A DNA stretch of 36,820 nucleotides from NCBI GenBank assembly GCA_949118805.1, contig CASAUJ010000016.1:1-36820 (forward strand). The letters run 5' to 3'. The DNA is from an uncultured Clostridia bacterium. GTDB taxonomy: Bacteria > Bacillota > Clostridia > TANB77 > CAG-508. The notes under the pieces were generated by a model. The model made no database searches, was not told the origin of the DNA, and was given only the letters and a program-made list of their open reading frames with translations. The translations under genes and the position numbers were made by a program. Shown one piece after another: positions 24,167 through 33,357 of this stretch (within the stretch, counting starts at the first letter, position 1; each line of letters opens with the position of its first letter).

Positions 24167-25418
24167 TTAATTTCCTCCTCTTTCTTTTCTCATATGTTCA
24201 ATTGCCTTTTGTATTCCCAGTTTTCCATATTCATACGTAAGTCCTCCCTGCATATAAGCAATATATGGTTTTCGAATAGGTCCATCACAACTTAGTTCTA
24301 TGGTTGAACCTTGTGTAAAAGTTCCTGCTGCCATAATTACTTTATCTTCATATCCTCCCATTTCAGATGGATATGGAATTACATCTGAATCAATTGGAGA
24401 TCCCTTTTGTATTCCTTGGCAAAATTTTATTAATTTTTCCTCTGATCCCAAATGTACTGTTTGTACAATATCTGCTCGTTCTTCTTGGTAGGTTGGCTCT
24501 ACTTTGTAACCTAATTTTTCTAACATACAACTTGCAAAAATAGCAGTCTTTACACTACTTGCAACTACACTAGGAGCAAAAAATAATCCTTTGATTATCA
24601 TTGGATTTTGATGGAAAGAAGGTCCGATTTCTTTTCCGATTCCTGGTGAAGTCAATCTTTCTGCACATAGTTCAATAAGTTCTTTCTTTCCTACTATATA
24701 AGCTCCTGATGTTGCAATTCCTGCTCCCAAATTTTTCATCAAAGAACCGAACCGCAATATCTGCTCCTACTTCGATTGGTTCTCTCTCTTGTACCAATTC
24801 ACCATAACAATTATCTACCATTATAATTACATCTTGATTTACTTTTCGAATAGCTTCGATTATTTTTTCTATTTTTTCTATGGTTAGACTTTTTCTAGTA
24901 GAATAGCCTCTTGATCTTTGGATTTCAACTAATTTCACATCTCTTTTTTTCAATCTTAGCTGAATGGCTTCTGTATCAAAATCATTCTCTCTTAAATCTA
25001 TTTGCTCATAATGAATCTGAAATGATTTCAAGGAACTTTTGCTCTCTTCTTTTCCCATTCCTATTACTGTTTGTAAAGTATCATAAGGTTCTCCTGTTAT
25101 GCTCACCATGGTATCGCCTGGTCTTAACAAAGCAGATAAAGTAACAGCCAAAGCATGTGTTCCAGAAATTAATTGTGTTCTTACTAAACTATCTTCTGCT
25201 TGAAAGATATGACTATATATTTCTTCTATTTTGTTTCTACCTGGCTCATCCATTCCATAACCAGTTGAAGTATGAAAATGCATTTCTTGTAATTTACAAT
25301 CTTGAAAAGCTTGTAGCACTTTTTTAGTATTTTTTTCACATATCTCATTTACCTTTTTTATCATTGGTTCAATTTCTTTTTCTACTTGTCTAGACAGTTC
25401 TAGTATATCCTGTTCCAT
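24167..25418 (-). CDS. Met-gamma-lyase-like PLP protein (aluminium-resistance family), frame broken at a CGG codon
   Basis: Recoding at CGG 24749-24747 gives 416 residues, normal for this PLP-dependent family (PF06838, related to methionine gamma-lyase; substrate not established). Motifs: DCKLQEMHFHTSTGYGMDEP, RTQLISGTHALAVTLSALLR with GTHA, VDNCYGELVQEREPIEVGAD (the cofactor-contact Asp and Tyr), then the rebuilt DIAVGSLMKNLGAGIATSGA, where the Lys is expected to bind PLP. The C-terminal part has ERLTSPGIGKEIG and SCDGPIRKPYIAYMQGG. The zero frame stops 24 codons after the CGG and lacks the catalytic Lys, so only recoded protein could be active. It heads the unit with the acidic protein, flavoprotein and YigZ genes. 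Confidence 0.88.
24746..24749 (-). other. CGG +1 recoding site in the Met-gamma-lyase-like gene
   Basis: Minus context GCG GTT CGG TTC TTT. Skipping C24749 gives GCG GTT GGT TCT TTG, restoring Ala-Val-Gly-Ser-Leu just before the catalytic Lys. Confidence 0.75.
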
Positions 25419-25504
25419 TTAATTTTTACCTCTTTTTTATTAAGTTATTCTTATTTTACTATACTTTATTTTTTTTTGCAATGCTTAAATAAAAATTACC
25501 TTAA

Positions 25505-25551
25505 TTGTCAAAAAAATTGCCAAGAAAGATTTTTTCTCTCTTAGCAATTTT
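25505..25551 (-). terminator. Terminator of the large surface protein gene
   Basis: Imperfect arms 25514-25529 and 25535-25550 with a short loop; the minus strand continues with a U-run. Confidence 0.8.
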
Positions 25552-25564
25552 CTATTTTAATTGA

Positions 25565-28500
25565 TTATAATACGAATTTTTTAATTAAGATAATTCCACC
25601 TGCCATGGTTAGTAATACGATAAATCCTAATGCGAAATAAATTCTTATTTGTCCTGTCATAATAGACAACATAACTGGTGCATCATCAATATCATCTTCT
25701 CCTGGTTTTTGGTTATCTGGTGTTGAATCAATGTCTGGTACATCATATTCATTGTCATCTTCTGATATTTCTGCTGTATTGGTCATAACTCCCATATTGT
25801 CTTGACTATTAATCCATGTTAACACAACTTCTACATCTGCATATTCTCCTGGTTTCAATAAAGTATTTTCTAATAATCTAGTAGAGATTACATTATTTCC
25901 TTCATCTATCCATCCTGGATTATCTGCTGCTATAAATTTTAGTCCTGCTGGAATGTAGTCTGTTATTTCTTTTGCGTAACCTTCAATTTCTCCTTGGTTA
26001 TAGATTCTAATTGAATATTTGAATTTAACTGTTACTTGATCTATTTTTTTCTTATCTAAATCTACTTTTACAATTTCTTCTGGATCATCCCATGGATCAT
26101 GTCCTGTTTGGGTTACTGTTTGTTGTCCATTTTCAATTACGATGGCTTGTGTCACCCATTTTCTTAAAGCTAAGTCAAAGATTTTCACAATTACTTTTTC
26201 GAAATCATCATCATCTTGTTGTCCTGGTACATAGCTTCCTTTTTCCTCTTCTTTGTAATTTGGTAAATCTTTGTCTTCTGGAAGTTTCACATTATCTGGT
26301 TGTGAATCTCTATCTGCTGTTGGTTTTTTGTTTTCGTCTAAATATTCTGTAATATCTGCTATATTGGTAATATTCTCACTTGTTTTTGGTTTTTCACTTA
26401 CTTTACACATAATTGGAACTTCTTTGTAAGATAATACTATTTTTCCATTTTCTTCTGTTTTCGCTTTCTCAATTAAGAATTTGTCACCTGCTAAGTAATT
26501 GGTTGTTACTGTTCTTCCATCTTCTGATAATTCCCAACCATATTGTTGATTAAAGTCACCTTTTACAAATTCTAAGTATGGTGGTAAGTGATCTTTGATT
26601 TCGCTTGCATAACCACTAATATCTCCTTCATTGTACACTCTTAACATATAAACAACAATATCATTTGGCTTCACAATAATTGGTTCTTTTGTATGGTTAT
26701 AAATAGCTGTTGTGATCATATTTCCTTTTTCGTCTAAAGTATTTAATTTTGAAGTATCTACAATAGGTGCTCTGGTATAAGAACCATCTTCATTTTTTAA
26801 ATATTCATTATTTTCAATTTTGGTGTCATCACTAACTGCTACAATAAATTTTCTTAAAGCTAAATCAAAAGTTTGTAATACAATATAGTCATGATCTTCA
26901 TCGTCTTCATGATCTGGATGTTCTTTCCAATCTTCTGGAACAGAATCTCTATCTTCTACTGGATTTCCTTTTTTATCGGCATCATCGGTAATGGCTGCTT
27001 CATTTCGAATCATTGTTCCTGAAATATTTTCAGCTACTACTTTAAATTTAACAGCTAATTCCTTGTAAGAAAGATCTTTTTCTGTTTTGGTTCCATCGTT
27101 TCCTCCGAATGCTTTAATTAAATTTCCTCCTACTGTTGTTTCGTTTTCTTTTGCTAAATAGTCAGAAGAAATTTTTATGATTTTATCTTTTTTATCATTA
27201 TATTGGAAACCACCCCATAAATAGTTTTGGTTAAATTCAATGGCTTCTTTTTCTGCTTCTGTTAAAGTGGTATCCGCTTCTAATTCTTCTCCCTCTTTTT
27301 CAGACCAGATAAATTCTAATCCTTCTGGTACATCTTCTGATATTTCTTGTGCATATCCATCGATAGTTCCCTCATTATAAATTCTAAATGTATAAGTAAC
27401 AATGTCTCCTTTTTTTACAGCTACTGGATCTTCTTCTTTCTTTAATTGGTAATCTCCTGTTGTTACCATGTTACCATTTTCATCCCATGTATTTAATTTG
27501 CTAACATCAATACTTTTGATTCTTTCTGGTACATTTTGATCATTAACAGCTGTAATACGTTTGATTAATTTTAAGTCAAATGCTAAATACAATTTTTCAA
27601 AATCGTCGTCATCTTGTTGACCTTTATAATAATAATTTGAATCGGTTAAATCAATTTTATTGTCTTCATGTCCTTTGTAGTTTTCCATATTATCTTTTTC
27701 TACTTCTGGCTTTGTACCTGGTTCTGAGTCACGATCTTTTCCTTTTTCTGTTATAATAACGGTTCCATCTTCATCTACTTCTTCTGCAATCCAAGCTACA
27801 TTTGTTAAAATTCTATTTTTCCCTTTTTCTGGAATAGCTGTTACAGTACATTCAATTTCAATGGTTTCTGTTCCTCTTCCGTTATTTTCTAAGTTACCTT
27901 CTTCATAAGCTGGTAAATTGGTTTGATTTCCTTCTTTTCTTTTTAAATTTAAGGTATTTGTTGTTTCCTCATAAGAATCTAATTCAAAGTTTCCACTTAC
28001 TACTCTAGTAAATTGTAATCCAGTTGGTAGTTGATCTACTACTTTAGTTGCTCGTCCTGCTTTTTCTCCCTCATTATAAATTGTCATTTTATAAGTTACT
28101 TTATCATCTGTACTAATGGCTACTGGATCTTTTTTGTGTTTATAAGTTGCTGTTTTTGTTGTTTCAATAGTAGACTCATCGATATTAGGTACTCTTACAC
28201 TTTTTCCAGTTAATTCTACTTCATTTATTTTTGTAATGTATTTTCTTAAGGCTAAGTCAAATGGTTTGTTCTCTTCTAATAGGACCGTTTCAGAATCTTT
28301 TTTCTTGCTTACTTCAACAAGTGGCTGTTCCATATTGTTGGTAGTAGATGCCCATAATGTCATGGTTCTATCATCATAATTAGAAGTAATTTCAATGGAT
28401 ACTGCATTTGCTTTTTCTTTTGGAAGAGAAAGATAAAAATCTTTTCCTACTAAACTTTTTAAAGTTGTTCCATTGGCTACTGGTTGTTTGTTTTCATCTA

Positions 28501-29581
28501 ATAATTGATAATTTTTTTCTTCTTGCCCATTATTTTTTACTAGCATTTCTAATGTATAATAATTTGTATTTACTTCTGTAAGATGAATTGGTCCCACTAC
28601 ATAGTTATTCCCTGCTTCTTCTTTTTTCAAAGTAGTGGTATTTACTTTAATTGGATTTCCTGCTGTTTTTCCAATTTCAGCATATTTACTAGCATTGTTT
28701 TTTGCGTATTCTATCATTAATCGATATAATATTTCTATTTGATACTTTCTAGCCATTCCTTCTGTTTGGCTTGGAAGTATCGCTTCTTCAAGCCCATAAT
28801 TATCCATTGGTTGATAAGAAGTTTCTTCCCTTGTATTATAATACATCCATGATTTTGAACCGGTTTTATCATACATCATTTCATGCACATTGGATTCTTG
28901 ATAACTTCCATTTTGTTGTGTTCCTACATAATAATTTGTAAAATACCATAATACAGCTTGTTGTACCGCTCTAATATCATTGTCTGTTAATGGATATGCT
29001 TCCATCATCTCAACATATGCAGAATAATCATTCACATAATGATCATTATACATTGCAGCTTCAAGAACTCTATCTATTATTTCTTGTTTCTCTACTTCTG
29101 TGGATTCTTTTGGCAAATATAATTGATCCAAAACAGCTAAAATAGCATTATAGATGCTAATTTGCTTTCCATCTTCCTCAATTACTCCATCTACTAATGT
29201 TCTTAAAACTTCGTTTTGTGTTCGAATTGCATCTCTTTCTTTTTTCATATCGAACATCACATTATAAGGTCTTTTTTTCAGACCATCAAAATTTTCTTCT
29301 GTAAATCCTACCCCTGCTTTTACACAATAAAGGTTTGTATTTACATAGTTATCTCCTTCTTGGAATTTTACAATATTCCATATAATAGCAGCATTGTCTT
29401 CCCCTGGTTTTCCAATGGAATATCCCATATGAGGTTCACTACTTTCCATAAATTCTTTTGCCCCCATATAGACACTTTCTTCTGGTTGTAATAATGTTTT
29501 AGCATATACCATACTTTGTAGTAAAATAACTGCTACTAACATGATTAAAACAAAACGAATGCTTCTCTTTCTCCAGTTCAT
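25565..29581 (-). CDS. Large surface protein with four related repeat units
   Basis: 1338 residues. A signal peptide (SIRFVLIMLVAVILLQSMVY) precedes an N-terminal domain with GAKEFMESSEPHMGYSIGKP, resembling thioester-type (TQXA) surface domains, with a Cys in LYCVKAGVGF. Then follow four related units, each with an FDLALRK-type strand (FDLALRKYI, FDLKLIKRI, FDLALRKFI, FDLALRKWV) and a DUF11-like core (YNEG..GYA.EI.D..P.GL.F). Each unit ends in an acidic DDD..K linker. The C-terminus is a single membrane span (ALGFIVLLTMAGGIILI) and KKFVL, with no LPXTG motif, so it is probably tail-anchored or attached by another route. It is likely an adhesin or pilin-type surface polymer. AAGGAG lies before the ATG. 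Confidence 0.85.
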   Translation of the reverse strand: MNWRKRSIRFVLIMLVAVILLQSMVYAKTLLQPEESVYMGAKEFMESSEPHMGYSIGKPGEDNAAIIWNIVKFQEGDNYVNTNLYCVKAGVGFTEENFDGLKKRPYNVMFDMKKERDAIRTQNEVLRTLVDGVIEEDGKQISIYNAILAVLDQLYLPKESTEVEKQEIIDRVLEAAMYNDHYVNDYSAYVEMMEAYPLTDNDIRAVQQAVLWYFTNYYVGTQQNGSYQESNVHEMMYDKTGSKSWMYYNTREETSYQPMDNYGLEEAILPSQTEGMARKYQIEILYRLMIEYAKNNASKYAEIGKTAGNPIKVNTTTLKKEEAGNNYVVGPIHLTEVNTNYYTLEMLVKNNGQEEKNYQLLDENKQPVANGTTLKSLVGKDFYLSLPKEKANAVSIEITSNYDDRTMTLWASTTNNMEQPLVEVSKKKDSETVLLEENKPFDLALRKYITKINEVELTGKSVRVPNIDESTIETTKTATYKHKKDPVAISTDDKVTYKMTIYNEGEKAGRATKVVDQLPTGLQFTRVVSGNFELDSYEETTNTLNLKRKEGNQTNLPAYEEGNLENNGRGTETIEIECTVTAIPEKGKNRILTNVAWIAEEVDEDGTVIITEKGKDRDSEPGTKPEVEKDNMENYKGHEDNKIDLTDSNYYYKGQQDDDDFEKLYLAFDLKLIKRITAVNDQNVPERIKSIDVSKLNTWDENGNMVTTGDYQLKKEEDPVAVKKGDIVTYTFRIYNEGTIDGYAQEISEDVPEGLEFIWSEKEGEELEADTTLTEAEKEAIEFNQNYLWGGFQYNDKKDKIIKISSDYLAKENETTVGGNLIKAFGGNDGTKTEKDLSYKELAVKFKVVAENISGTMIRNEAAITDDADKKGNPVEDRDSVPEDWKEHPDHEDDEDHDYIVLQTFDLALRKFIVAVSDDTKIENNEYLKNEDGSYTRAPIVDTSKLNTLDEKGNMITTAIYNHTKEPIIVKPNDIVVYMLRVYNEGDISGYASEIKDHLPPYLEFVKGDFNQQYGWELSEDGRTVTTNYLAGDKFLIEKAKTEENGKIVLSYKEVPIMCKVSEKPKTSENITNIADITEYLDENKKPTADRDSQPDNVKLPEDKDLPNYKEEEKGSYVPGQQDDDDFEKVIVKIFDLALRKWVTQAIVIENGQQTVTQTGHDPWDDPEEIVKVDLDKKKIDQVTVKFKYSIRIYNQGEIEGYAKEITDYIPAGLKFIAADNPGWIDEGNNVISTRLLENTLLKPGEYADVEVVLTWINSQDNMGVMTNTAEISEDDNEYDVPDIDSTPDNQKPGEDDIDDAPVMLSIMTGQIRIYFALGFIVLLTMAGGIILIKKFVL

Positions 29582-29623
29582 TTTTTTCTCTCCTTTTCTT
29601 TTCCTTCTTTTCTTCTATCTTCT

Positions 29624-29651
29624 ATTTTACTCTTTTTTTTTTTGAAGTCAA
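29624..29651 (-). promoter_or_regulatory. Promoter of the large surface protein gene
   Basis: On the minus strand TTGACT (29646-29651), 16-base spacer, TAAAAT (29624-29629). Confidence 0.6.
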
Positions 29652-29894
29652 TAGGTATTTTTGAGCTTATGATTTCCCCCTTTTTTTCTCTTTTTCCCCC
29701 TCTTACGGAAAGATTGTTTCTCGATTCTAAGGATTCAATAAGCCCCTACATTACAATTATATTACATTTTTGCAATAAAATCAATATTTTACGTTAATTA
29801 ATTTCATTTTCTGTTGATTCCGTAATACTTTATCCATTTTTTGTTTTTTATCATAAAAATTTGTTTTTTTTATATGATTAATAAGAGGTGGATT

Positions 29895-31142
29895 ATGAAA
29901 AAATTTTTATACAAATTTTTTATTTTATTTATTTTGATGATTCAATTTTGTACGGTTTCCTTTTGTGATGAAGAAGAGGAAGAAGTTGTAGATGTTTTAG
30001 CTGAAATAGAAGCTTCTACAATCTCTCAAACAGTTCCTGACTTAAATTCTCGTTCTTGTGTGGTTTTGGATCGTACTTCAAAATCAATTTTGTATGGAAA
30101 AAACGAAAAAAAACAGGTGAAAATGGCCTCTACTACAAAGATTATGACTGCCATTGTGGTACTTGAAAATTCTTCTTTGGATAAAATGGTAGAAGTTTCA
30201 AAAAAATCTGCTGGTACAGGTGGTTCTCGTTTAGGTTTAAAAACAGGAGATAAAATTACCCTTCGTGATTTAATGTATGGTTTATTATTGTGTTCTGGCA
30301 ATGATGCAGCAGTTTGTCTTGCTGAGAGTATTGCTGGAAGTGTTCCAGAATTTTGTAATTTAATGAATCAAAAAGCACAAGAATTGCAACTTACCAATAG
30401 CCATTTCGAGTCTCCTCATGGTCTAGATTCTGATCAACATTATACAACAGCTTATGAATTGGCTCTTCTATCTGATTATGCTTTAAAAAATTCTACTTTT
30501 TTAAAAATGGTTGGAACAAAACATTATACGGTTATGATAAATGGTTATCCCAAAACACTTTCTAATACCAATGAATTGTTAGGAAATTTGAATGGTGTTT
30601 ATGGCATTAAAACTGGTTTTACAAATGGGGCTAATCGATGTTTAGTAACTGCTTGTAAAAGAGGAAATATGGACATCATTTGTGTTGTCTTAGGTGCTGA
30701 TACCAAAAGTTTTCGAACAAAAGATAGTATTAAACTATTGGAATATAGCTTTCAAAATTACGAATATTTTAATTTGAAAGATTTTGTAACTACTTTTATG
30801 TCTGATTGGCAAACAAAAAATTCCGATTTCTTTTTAGTTGAAAAGGGAATCTCCAATCATTTAGAAGTCCAGGTTGATTCTAATTTAGATGAAATGTGTT
30901 TCATTCCTTTAAAAAAGGATCTCATTCCTACTATAAAAGCAGAATTGTCTATCTCTCCTTCTTTGCAGGCACCGATTCAACAAGGTGATTTTCTTGGTAC
31001 CTTAAGAATTTTTTCTCAAGATACTAATATTGCAGAATTTAATATAATTTCTAATACTTCTATTCGAAAAAATATGATTTTGGATTATTTATTGGATTTT
31101 TTTAAAGCATATCCTTCACAGTTAGAAAATTCTTTATTTTAG
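29895..31142 (+). CDS. D-alanyl-D-alanine carboxypeptidase (DacF/PBP5 type)
   Basis: A secreted class C low-molecular-mass PBP that trims the terminal D-Ala of the stem peptide. The signal peptide is KKFLYKFFILFILMIQFCTV, followed by a Glu-rich stretch. Active-site motifs: SxxK in MASTTKIMTAIVV, SxN in CSGNDAAVCL and KTG in YGIKTGFTNGANRC. A C-terminal PBP5_C-like domain follows and ends in a hydrophobic tail (NMILDYLLDFF). 415 residues from ATG 29895, which has AGAGG six bases before it; the upstream ATGs lack a site. Sporulation-linked DacF and vegetative DacA are both possible. Confidence 0.92.
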   Translation: MKKFLYKFFILFILMIQFCTVSFCDEEEEEVVDVLAEIEASTISQTVPDLNSRSCVVLDRTSKSILYGKNEKKQVKMASTTKIMTAIVVLENSSLDKMVEVSKKSAGTGGSRLGLKTGDKITLRDLMYGLLLCSGNDAAVCLAESIAGSVPEFCNLMNQKAQELQLTNSHFESPHGLDSDQHYTTAYELALLSDYALKNSTFLKMVGTKHYTVMINGYPKTLSNTNELLGNLNGVYGIKTGFTNGANRCLVTACKRGNMDIICVVLGADTKSFRTKDSIKLLEYSFQNYEYFNLKDFVTTFMSDWQTKNSDFFLVEKGISNHLEVQVDSNLDEMCFIPLKKDLIPTIKAELSISPSLQAPIQQGDFLGTLRIFSQDTNIAEFNIISNTSIRKNMILDYLLDFFKAYPSQLENSLF

Positions 31143-31180
31143 CAAACTAAATGGTTTATTTTTGAGAAGCAAATAATCTA

Positions 31181-31216
31181 AGAGGATGCCTTTTCTAATG
31201 GCATCCTCTTTTTTTA
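31181..31216 (+). terminator. Terminator of the carboxypeptidase gene
   Basis: Perfect arms AGAGGATGCC (31181-31190) and GGCATCCTCT (31200-31209) followed by T-run. It abuts the convergent acpP stop. Confidence 0.9.
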
Positions 31217-31456
31217 TTTTACATTTTCTTTTATGTAGTCAACTACATCTCCTACTGTTACTACTTTTTCTGCATCACTATCAGGTATTTCTATATCAAA
31301 TTCTTCTTCTAATGCCATAACTAATTCTACAATGTCTAATGAATCTGCTCCTAAATCGTCAATAAATGATGCTTCCATTGTTACTGATGTGTCTGCTACA
31401 CCTAATTGTTCAACAATTATTCCTTTTACTTTTTCTAATACATCTTCTGAACTCAT
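31214..31456 (-). CDS. acpP: Acyl carrier protein
   Basis: Carries growing fatty acids on a phosphopantetheine attached to Ser. The DSL motif is in DDLGADSLDIVELVMALEEE (Ser about residue 40). The acidic four-helix protein of 80 residues is normal. AGGAGG(TGA) precedes the ATG. It follows plsX (127 bases) with no gene between, the common Firmicute order plsX-acpP. Confidence 0.97.
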   Translation of the reverse strand: MSSEDVLEKVKGIIVEQLGVADTSVTMEASFIDDLGADSLDIVELVMALEEEFDIEIPDSDAEKVVTVGDVVDYIKENVK

Positions 31457-31583
31457 AATTCGAGTTCACCTCCTCTCAAGTTTGTGAATATCTTATTTAT
31501 ATTCCATTTATATTATATGTTTTTCTATTTGTCAAGTATATTCTTGAAATATTTTTATTTTGTACGACTGAGTCGAAATTGTC

Positions 31584-32597
31584 TTATTTCTCGAATTCTT
31601 CTATCATTTTATCTACCGCCTTATTTTTTACAAATTTCTCTGCTTGGATAAGGGTATATTCAAATAATAGAGCATCACTACTTCCATGTGCTTTTACAAC
31701 TGGCTTTTTCACTCCTAAAAATAATGCTCCCCCATAAGATTTGTAATCCATTGTTTTAGAAAATCTTTTAATAGCTGGTAAAGCTGGAATGGAAAAAATC
31801 TTAGCTAATATATTTTTGGTAAAACTTTCGGTTAATGATTTTTTTACAAATTTTCCTAGTCCTTCTGTTGTTTTTAAAAATACATTTCCTGTAAATCCAT
31901 CTGCTACAATGGCATCAATTTTACCAGAAAAGGCATCTCTTCCTTCTACATTTCCTACAAAATTAATATTCAATTCTTCTGATTTTTCTTTTATTAAGTG
32001 ATAACTTTCACGAACTAATTCATTTCCTTTTGTTTCTTCTGTTCCAATATTCAATAATCCAATGGCTGGTTTTTCGATTCCATAAGTATTTTTTAAGTAA
32101 ATGGTAGACATTTGAGCAAATTGTAATAAATTGATTGGCTTACAATTTGTGTTAGATCCTGCATCTATTAATAGTAATTGACTTTTGTAGGCTGGTAGTA
32201 TTCCTGCTAGTGCGGGACGATCAATTCCTTTGATTCTTCCCACTATCAAAGTAGCTCCTGTTAATAAGGCTCCTGAATTTCCAGCTGAAATGAAAACATC
32301 CCCTTCCCCTTCTTTTAACATACGAAATCCTACTACCATAGAAGAATCTTTTTTATGTTTGATGGCAATGGTTGGTGTGTCTTCCATTTCAATGATTTCT
32401 GTTGCATTTTTTATGGTTAATCGATCTGATATTTCTTCTATTTCTTTTCCATAAAACTCTTTTATTTTACTTCGAATCATTTCTTCTTTTCCGATTAAAA
32501 TTACTTCTGCATTTATCTTATTGATGGCATTAACGGCTCCTCTGATGTTTGCATCTGGACTATTGTCTCCTCCCATGGCATCTAATAGTATCTTCAT
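31584..32597 (-). CDS. plsX: Acyl-phosphate synthase PlsX
   Basis: Converts acyl-ACP to acyl-phosphate in the first step of phosphatidic acid synthesis in Firmicutes. Motifs: LLDAMGGDNSPDANIRGAVN at the start, ISAGNSGALLTGATLIVG, LLIDAGSNTNCKPINLLQFA, VADGFTGNVFLKTTEG and VKAHGSSDALLF. 337 residues is normal. AGGAGG lies before the ATG. Own promoter at 32647-32675. Confidence 0.97.
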   Translation of the reverse strand: MKILLDAMGGDNSPDANIRGAVNAINKINAEVILIGKEEMIRSKIKEFYGKEIEEISDRLTIKNATEIIEMEDTPTIAIKHKKDSSMVVGFRMLKEGEGDVFISAGNSGALLTGATLIVGRIKGIDRPALAGILPAYKSQLLLIDAGSNTNCKPINLLQFAQMSTIYLKNTYGIEKPAIGLLNIGTEETKGNELVRESYHLIKEKSEELNINFVGNVEGRDAFSGKIDAIVADGFTGNVFLKTTEGLGKFVKKSLTESFTKNILAKIFSIPALPAIKRFSKTMDYKSYGGALFLGVKKPVVKAHGSSDALLFEYTLIQAEKFVKNKAVDKMIEEFEK

Positions 32598-32646
32598 TTA
32601 CTTTCCTCCTACGTCTTGTCTATTCTATTATATTTTTATCTTCTCT

Positions 32647-32675
32647 ATTTTATTATGCTTTTTTAAAAAAATCAA
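32647..32675 (-). promoter_or_regulatory. Sigma-A promoter of plsX
   Basis: On the minus strand TTGATT (32670-32675), 17-base spacer, TAAAAT (32647-32652); the same boxes as the tuf promoter. Confidence 0.75.
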
Positions 32676-32687
32676 TAGATTTATAAG

Positions 32688-32720
32688 GAAAAGTGGAAAA
32701 AACGATTCCGCCTTTTCCAC
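32688..32720 (-). terminator. Terminator of the small gene at 32739
   Basis: Arms GTGGAAAA (32693-32700) and TTTTCCAC (32713-32720), U-rich on the minus strand. Confidence 0.6.
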
Positions 32721-32738
32721 CAAAACTAATTATTGGGT

Positions 32739-33257
32739 TCAAAATTTCTGAATTTCACAAATAAAGTCTTGTAATTTTTTTCTTTTCAATTCTTCATCTC
32801 TTTTGAGTTGAAAGCTTTCATATCCATAATAATGGGCGATATAACTGAATAAAATAGCCATACTACTCAAAATAGCTTCTTCTTTTATTTGCAGTCTTTC
32901 TTCCAGCTCATGAAGAACCTCATGGATATTTTGTGTCTCTTTTTTATAAAAAACACACAAAATCTCAAGACAATTATTCATTTGTCTTTTATTTCTGAAG
33001 ATCATTGGGCACATCATATAACTAACTGTCTCTGAATACGTAGCTTTTAAAGAATGAAACATTTTCAGCCCCTTGTTTCTAAACTCCTTTTCTTTTTTCG
33101 ATCTTTCTATTCCTTGCTCCAATTTCTCTTGGTCGATTTTGTCCTTCTCCTCCTTTATCATTTTCAATAAATTTGTGAACCCTATTCCTTGTTCCATTGC
33201 TTTAATAATTAAGTCATGAATTTCCTCCCGCAAGCTTTTTGTTTTTTGTTTGCTCAT
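32739..33257 (-). CDS. Helical protein of unknown function carrying an in-frame CGG
   Basis: 172 residues, cytoplasmic, mostly helical, with a charged N-terminal half (KEEKDKIDQEKLEQGIERSKKEK) and a C-terminal half with hydrophobic helices (SMAILFSYIAHYYGYE). No family recognised. AAGGAGG lies 11 bases before the ATG. Codon 10 is CGG (33230-33228), one of the two CGG codons that do not mark a frame break; a +1 shift there would meet a stop within six codons. It lies between tuf and plsX with its own weak promoter and terminator, a position typical of a late insertion. Confidence 0.6.
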   Translation of the reverse strand: MSKQKTKSLREEIHDLIIKAMEQGIGFTNLLKMIKEEKDKIDQEKLEQGIERSKKEKEFRNKGLKMFHSLKATYSETVSYMMCPMIFRNKRQMNNCLEILCVFYKKETQNIHEVLHELEERLQIKEEAILSSMAILFSYIAHYYGYESFQLKRDEELKRKKLQDFICEIQKF

Positions 33258-33289
33258 TAGACTTTTGTCCTCCTTAACATAATATGATT

Positions 33290-33298
33290 ATTATAACA
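33290..33298 (-). promoter_or_regulatory. Extended -10 promoter of the gene at 32739
   Basis: TGTTATAAT on the minus strand (TATAAT at 33290-33295 with the TGn extension); no clear -35. Confidence 0.5.
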
Positions 33299-33332
33299 TA
33301 AAAAATCGTATATAGCAACTACTATATACGAT
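33299..33332 (-). terminator. Terminator of tuf
   Basis: Perfect 11-bp arms (33305-33315, 33322-33332), U-run on the minus strand. Confidence 0.9.
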
Positions 33333-33357
33333 ATAAAAATTTGTTATTTTTTTCAAC

